DNA from: Chlorophyllum brunneum
Taxonomy: Eukaryota; Basidiomycota; Agaricomycetes; Agaricales; Agaricaceae
Assembly: GCA_963576785.1 (NCBI GenBank)
Contig: OY756142.1
Location: 2,852,001 to 2,916,000 of the forward strand
Reading direction: 5' to 3'
DNA length: 64,000 bases
Position 1 is the first letter of the stretch. Every line of letters begins with the position of its first letter. This document shows positions 61,425 through 64,000 of the stretch, one piece after another. The notes beneath the pieces were generated by a model. It worked only from the letters and a program-made list of their open reading frames with translations, was not told where the DNA came from and did not search any database. The translations under genes and the position numbers were made by a program.

Positions 61425-63137
61425 TTAATCTTCCCCTAGCGGGATCGTGGGTAATGGTTTTGTCTTGTCCTGTATCACATCGCCGTTGAAGCGGAGTATC
61501 TTCAGATGACTGCAGGCTTTAACTATGGCATCGCAAAATTCCTCGCTTCTCCCACTCTCCGTAAACGCCTGCCCCAAAATCTCCAACTCTTCCAACTCTG
61601 GAAATACGGCTAGCCATCGAGCGACTGAAGAGATATTTCCCACATCGTTAAATACTAGTTTGTTGACGCTCGAGTTGATGTCTAGTACTAGAGCCTTGAT
61701 CTTGGACTTTGCGTGCAGGCTGTTGGGAGACGCTCTCTCATGTACCCATTTGACCCATCTCCAATCGCGATGGTCCACTCGCAGTTTGACGAAGGGGTAG
61801 AGAGTTGTGTTTATCGTATCCGAGCCGGTGGAGGCGTTCGAAGGGAAGAATTTATTGAGGGTGAGAATAGCGGCATCGAGCAATGACTCATGCCAGTATT
61901 CAGGAGGGAGAAAGTCGGTTAATATACGAATGGACTTTAGACGTGATATCGGTTTCGGTCCGCCTGGTCGAGATGTAGACGGGGAAAACTCTTTCTCATG
62001 CGCTAGATATGGCACAAGCCACTGAATGGTCCCTGGTCGACCCTCCAGGATCTCCAGGTTGGGTAAAATTGTGTCTTTTGTCGCGGATGGTGGTGTATCC
62101 TTGTCTTCGGAATAGGGGTCATAAGAAAGATTAAGGTCGAGGGTAAGGAATCTGATACTCGAATTATTGGAAAGGAGCCTGAACAAGGACCCTCGTTGCA
62201 GTCGTGCGTAATGCGGGTCTTTCAACACGAGCGTCTGGAGATATGGGAGGAAGACAGATTTGCTGAGTTTCGACCATGCCCAGTACGAGCATTCGAGGCC
62301 CTGGTATCCAGAGGATTCAATCGTTAGATGTCGGATGGACCGAGATGTGCGATGAAGAACTTCGACGGTGTGATCAAGAAAGTCGTACATGAAGAAAAGT
62401 GTAGTAGCAAAGATAATCCTCTGCGAGCCCGAGGAGGCGGGGAGAGTCGCATTGCTTGGCAAGGATGACGAAAATGGCCTCACAGCCCGAAACAAACGGG
62501 ATACGACCGTGAGGTTCTGTTTGTTTGTGAGTGAGCGTGGTGGGGATTTATGCCAAGATATACGGTCTGGCAAGCGGCCGTTGGTGACCTCAATACGGGT
62601 GCAACCGATTGATACCGCTGCACGTAACACCTGAGAAATGATCTTCGCCCAAGTCTGCTGTTCCGACTCTATCATCCGGTGGCGCGACTCGGAGCACCTT
62701 TGCAAAGATTCGGTAGTGTGCTCGACCGTGATATGGAGCTTCAGAAGTTCCAAAGAGCCAGGGGTGCAATGTGATAAGAGGTTACCCAAGTTTTGCATAT
62801 CATCCAGGAAATGGTGTGCATCATCTCGTACTGCGGAATATACGATCGAAGTAACTCGAGGGAAGCAGGGAGCCATAACGATCAAAGAAATCGTTCCTAC
62901 TGGTGCGTCTTGGCGAATTACCAGCTCTGAGTGACTGTGCATGCGTTCGAGCGTTGTTGGCGGGGCTAGCCTGTGCAATACTGCCTGACCCAGCATGTGG
63001 CAGACCTTGCCCAGCCTCAAGATCGAAGGAGCATCGAGGCAATCCATGATCAAATCAAGGATTTCGATGGGAAGATTGTCTAAGGCTGGTCGAGTCTCTT
63101 GGGCCATTTGCGTTTCGGAGGGGTGAATGAATTGCAT
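61425..63137 (-). CDS. F-box protein, single exon
   Basis: 570 residues without introns. The F-box lies at about residues 19-60: LDNLPIEILDLIMDCLDAPS followed by ILRLGKVCHMLGQAVLHRLA. The remainder is typical of Agaricomycete F-box proteins: long, helical/leucine-rich, with LLKLHITVEH, LQTLVLKDPHY, FLTLDLNLSY and LEELEILGQ units, consistent with a substrate-binding leucine-rich region. It ends LPTIPLGED*. Probable SCF ubiquitin ligase receptor; target unknown. The intron-free structure contrasts with nearly all neighbours but is common in this expanded family. Two close in-frame starts exist; the first is used. Confidence 0.82.
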   Translation of the reverse strand: MQFIHPSETQMAQETRPALDNLPIEILDLIMDCLDAPSILRLGKVCHMLGQAVLHRLAPPTTLERMHSHSELVIRQDAPVGTISLIVMAPCFPRVTSIVYSAVRDDAHHFLDDMQNLGNLLSHCTPGSLELLKLHITVEHTTESLQRCSESRHRMIESEQQTWAKIISQVLRAAVSIGCTRIEVTNGRLPDRISWHKSPPRSLTNKQNLTVVSRLFRAVRPFSSSLPSNATLPASSGSQRIIFATTLFFMYDFLDHTVEVLHRTSRSIRHLTIESSGYQGLECSYWAWSKLSKSVFLPYLQTLVLKDPHYARLQRGSLFRLLSNNSSIRFLTLDLNLSYDPYSEDKDTPPSATKDTILPNLEILEGRPGTIQWLVPYLAHEKEFSPSTSRPGGPKPISRLKSIRILTDFLPPEYWHESLLDAAILTLNKFFPSNASTGSDTINTTLYPFVKLRVDHRDWRWVKWVHERASPNSLHAKSKIKALVLDINSSVNKLVFNDVGNISSVARWLAVFPELEELEILGQAFTESGRSEEFCDAIVKACSHLKILRFNGDVIQDKTKPLPTIPLGED

Positions 63138-63337
63138 TGTGTGCTTTCGTTCTTGATATATGTTGGGTAGTTATCGCAGTGGTAAGCCTGCGGCCTGTCA
63201 AGGTCGTGGCGGTATCGTAAGACTGACGCGGTCTACGTATCTGTGACGGGGAAGAGTCATGGCCTGGAAAACTGCGGAATGATGTTATGGAACGTGTTGA
63301 TGGGCAAGCGCAGGGATGGAACAAGATTCAAAAAAGT

Positions 63338-63434
63338 CGTCACCTGTGCGATTCGAACACACGCGGTCAAAGACCAACCGCTGGCAGCTACATGTAGTAG
63401 CAGGCGATCCCGTTAACCACTCCGGCAAAGTGAC
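63338..63434 (-). tRNA. tRNA-Ser (anticodon GCU) with a ~15-base intron
   Basis: The minus strand begins GTCACTTTGCCGGAGTGGTT, with a serine-type D arm. The acceptor stem pairs GTCACTT with AGGTGAC. The T arm has GTTCGAATC, and a variable arm is present. The anticodon loop is CTGCTA, then an intron of about 15 bases, then A before the 3' stem GCGGT. Discriminator G. Confidence 0.9.
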
Positions 63435-63527
63435 TTATGAGGGCGACGTCGCTGGATCATTATAACCGTGAGAAGGACTCAGGCCAATCTGGTGATGTTT
63501 GCAAACCATGAATTTGTTTCTTTTCAG

Positions 63528-64000
63528 ATGCGCTTACGCGTCCAGACGTTTCCTCCCCTGCCAGACCTCAAAGCTTGGTTTATCCCAGATGCTAAAGTAG
63601 CGCAAAATTCTATATCCGGACTTAAACATGCTTTATGCTCGAGTATAGCCGTGCTGAGAGATGCTGGTGTCCAACGAGACGATATTCAATTACTATTGGA
63701 CGACTTCGAACTCTTGAACGAGACCCCGCTTGTTGCGGCTCTCAGGGATGGAGATCTTGTGGTCCTAAGGGCTCTTCCTGGCTATGGGCAGTCTGAGCAG
63801 CTCAAACTCGAGGAAAAAGGCGGGTTTTCGTCGTGTACTGTTGATGGTGCTCGTGTTGATGTTTTTTTATCGGTAGACATAAAACAACGGCTATCGAAGA
63901 AGAGAAAACGCGACGGCAAAGAGAAATTTGCGAGGAACACGAGAAGGCGCGGAGTGAGGAAGCGTGAAGAGTCTAGTTCGGATGATGAGACCAGCTCCTC
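63528..64000 (+). CDS. Coilin-like protein, N-terminal part (runs off the right end)
   Basis: The N-terminal region reads MRLRVQTFPPLPDLKAWFIP, then LKHALCSSIAVLRDAGVQRD, DIQLLLDDFELLNETPLVAA and LRDGDLVVLRALPGYG. The 'xLxLDxFxLLxxxPxxxLRDGDLVxL' pattern resembles the ubiquitin-like N-terminal domain of coilin, a Cajal-body scaffold. It is followed by a basic and Ser/Asp-rich linker (KKRKRDGKEKFARNTRRRG, then SSSDDETSSS), as coilins have. A probable intron near 63860-63880 (GTTGATG...GGTAG) should be removed. The 3' end is outside the window. Family assignment is tentative because the fungal sequences are poorly conserved. Confidence 0.45.
   Translation, partial: MRLRVQTFPPLPDLKAWFIPDAKVAQNSISGLKHALCSSIAVLRDAGVQRDDIQLLLDDFELLNETPLVAALRDGDLVVLRALPGYGQSEQLKLEEKGGFSSCTVDGARVDVFLSVDIKQRLSKKRKRDGKEKFARNTRRRGVRKREESSSDDETSS

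Overview
This window is nuclear DNA from a filamentous basidiomycete, almost certainly a mushroom-forming Agaricomycete. The genes are cut by many short introns (about 50-70 bases, GT...AG). The families also fit: a DUF6533-type membrane protein, F-box/leucine-rich proteins, TPR-CHAT proteins and a multi-exon GH92 enzyme. Two tRNA genes carry short introns next to the anticodon, as eukaryotic nuclear tRNAs do. No organelle, virus or complete transposon was recognised.

Layout. 1-7 kb: a TTI2-like gene (left end cut off), divergent from calcineurin B (CNB1), then a gene-poor stretch and a DUF6533 membrane protein. 8-14 kb: a secreted GH92 alpha-mannosidase and a four-helix MARVEL-like membrane protein. 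14-26 kb: RNA and ribosome biology, namely NOP9, an F-box protein, a nucleostemin-type GTPase, a Tra2-like SR protein and RPL18. 26-31 kb: a probable GH162 beta-1,2-glucanase, a decayed CHAT-domain relic, a small acidic protein and tRNA-Leu(CAG). 31-43.5 kb: EMG1, SEC14, an MBOAT lysophospholipid acyltransferase (ALE1-like), actin, a cytochrome P450 and RPN10. 45-55.3 kb: the accessory part, two large same-strand TPR-CHAT paralogues with a granulin-like, cysteine-rich, probably GPI-anchored protein gene between them on the opposite strand. 55.4-64 kb: CGI121 divergent from a membrane-bound PDI, class II aldolase, an F-box protein, tRNA-Ser(GCU) and a coilin-like gene running off the right end.

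Most of the window is conserved housekeeping. The most unusual content is the TPR-CHAT pair, their relic about 16 kb away and the enclosed cysteine-rich surface protein. CHAT is a caspase-like peptidase fold, and both copies keep the His and Cys of the catalytic dyad. A role in self/non-self recognition or regulated cell death is possible but is inference only.

Exon joins were made by eye from splice consensus and family knowledge. Outer coordinates are usually firm to the codon. Starts for TTI2, the DUF6533 gene, the first F-box gene and the first CHAT gene are uncertain.
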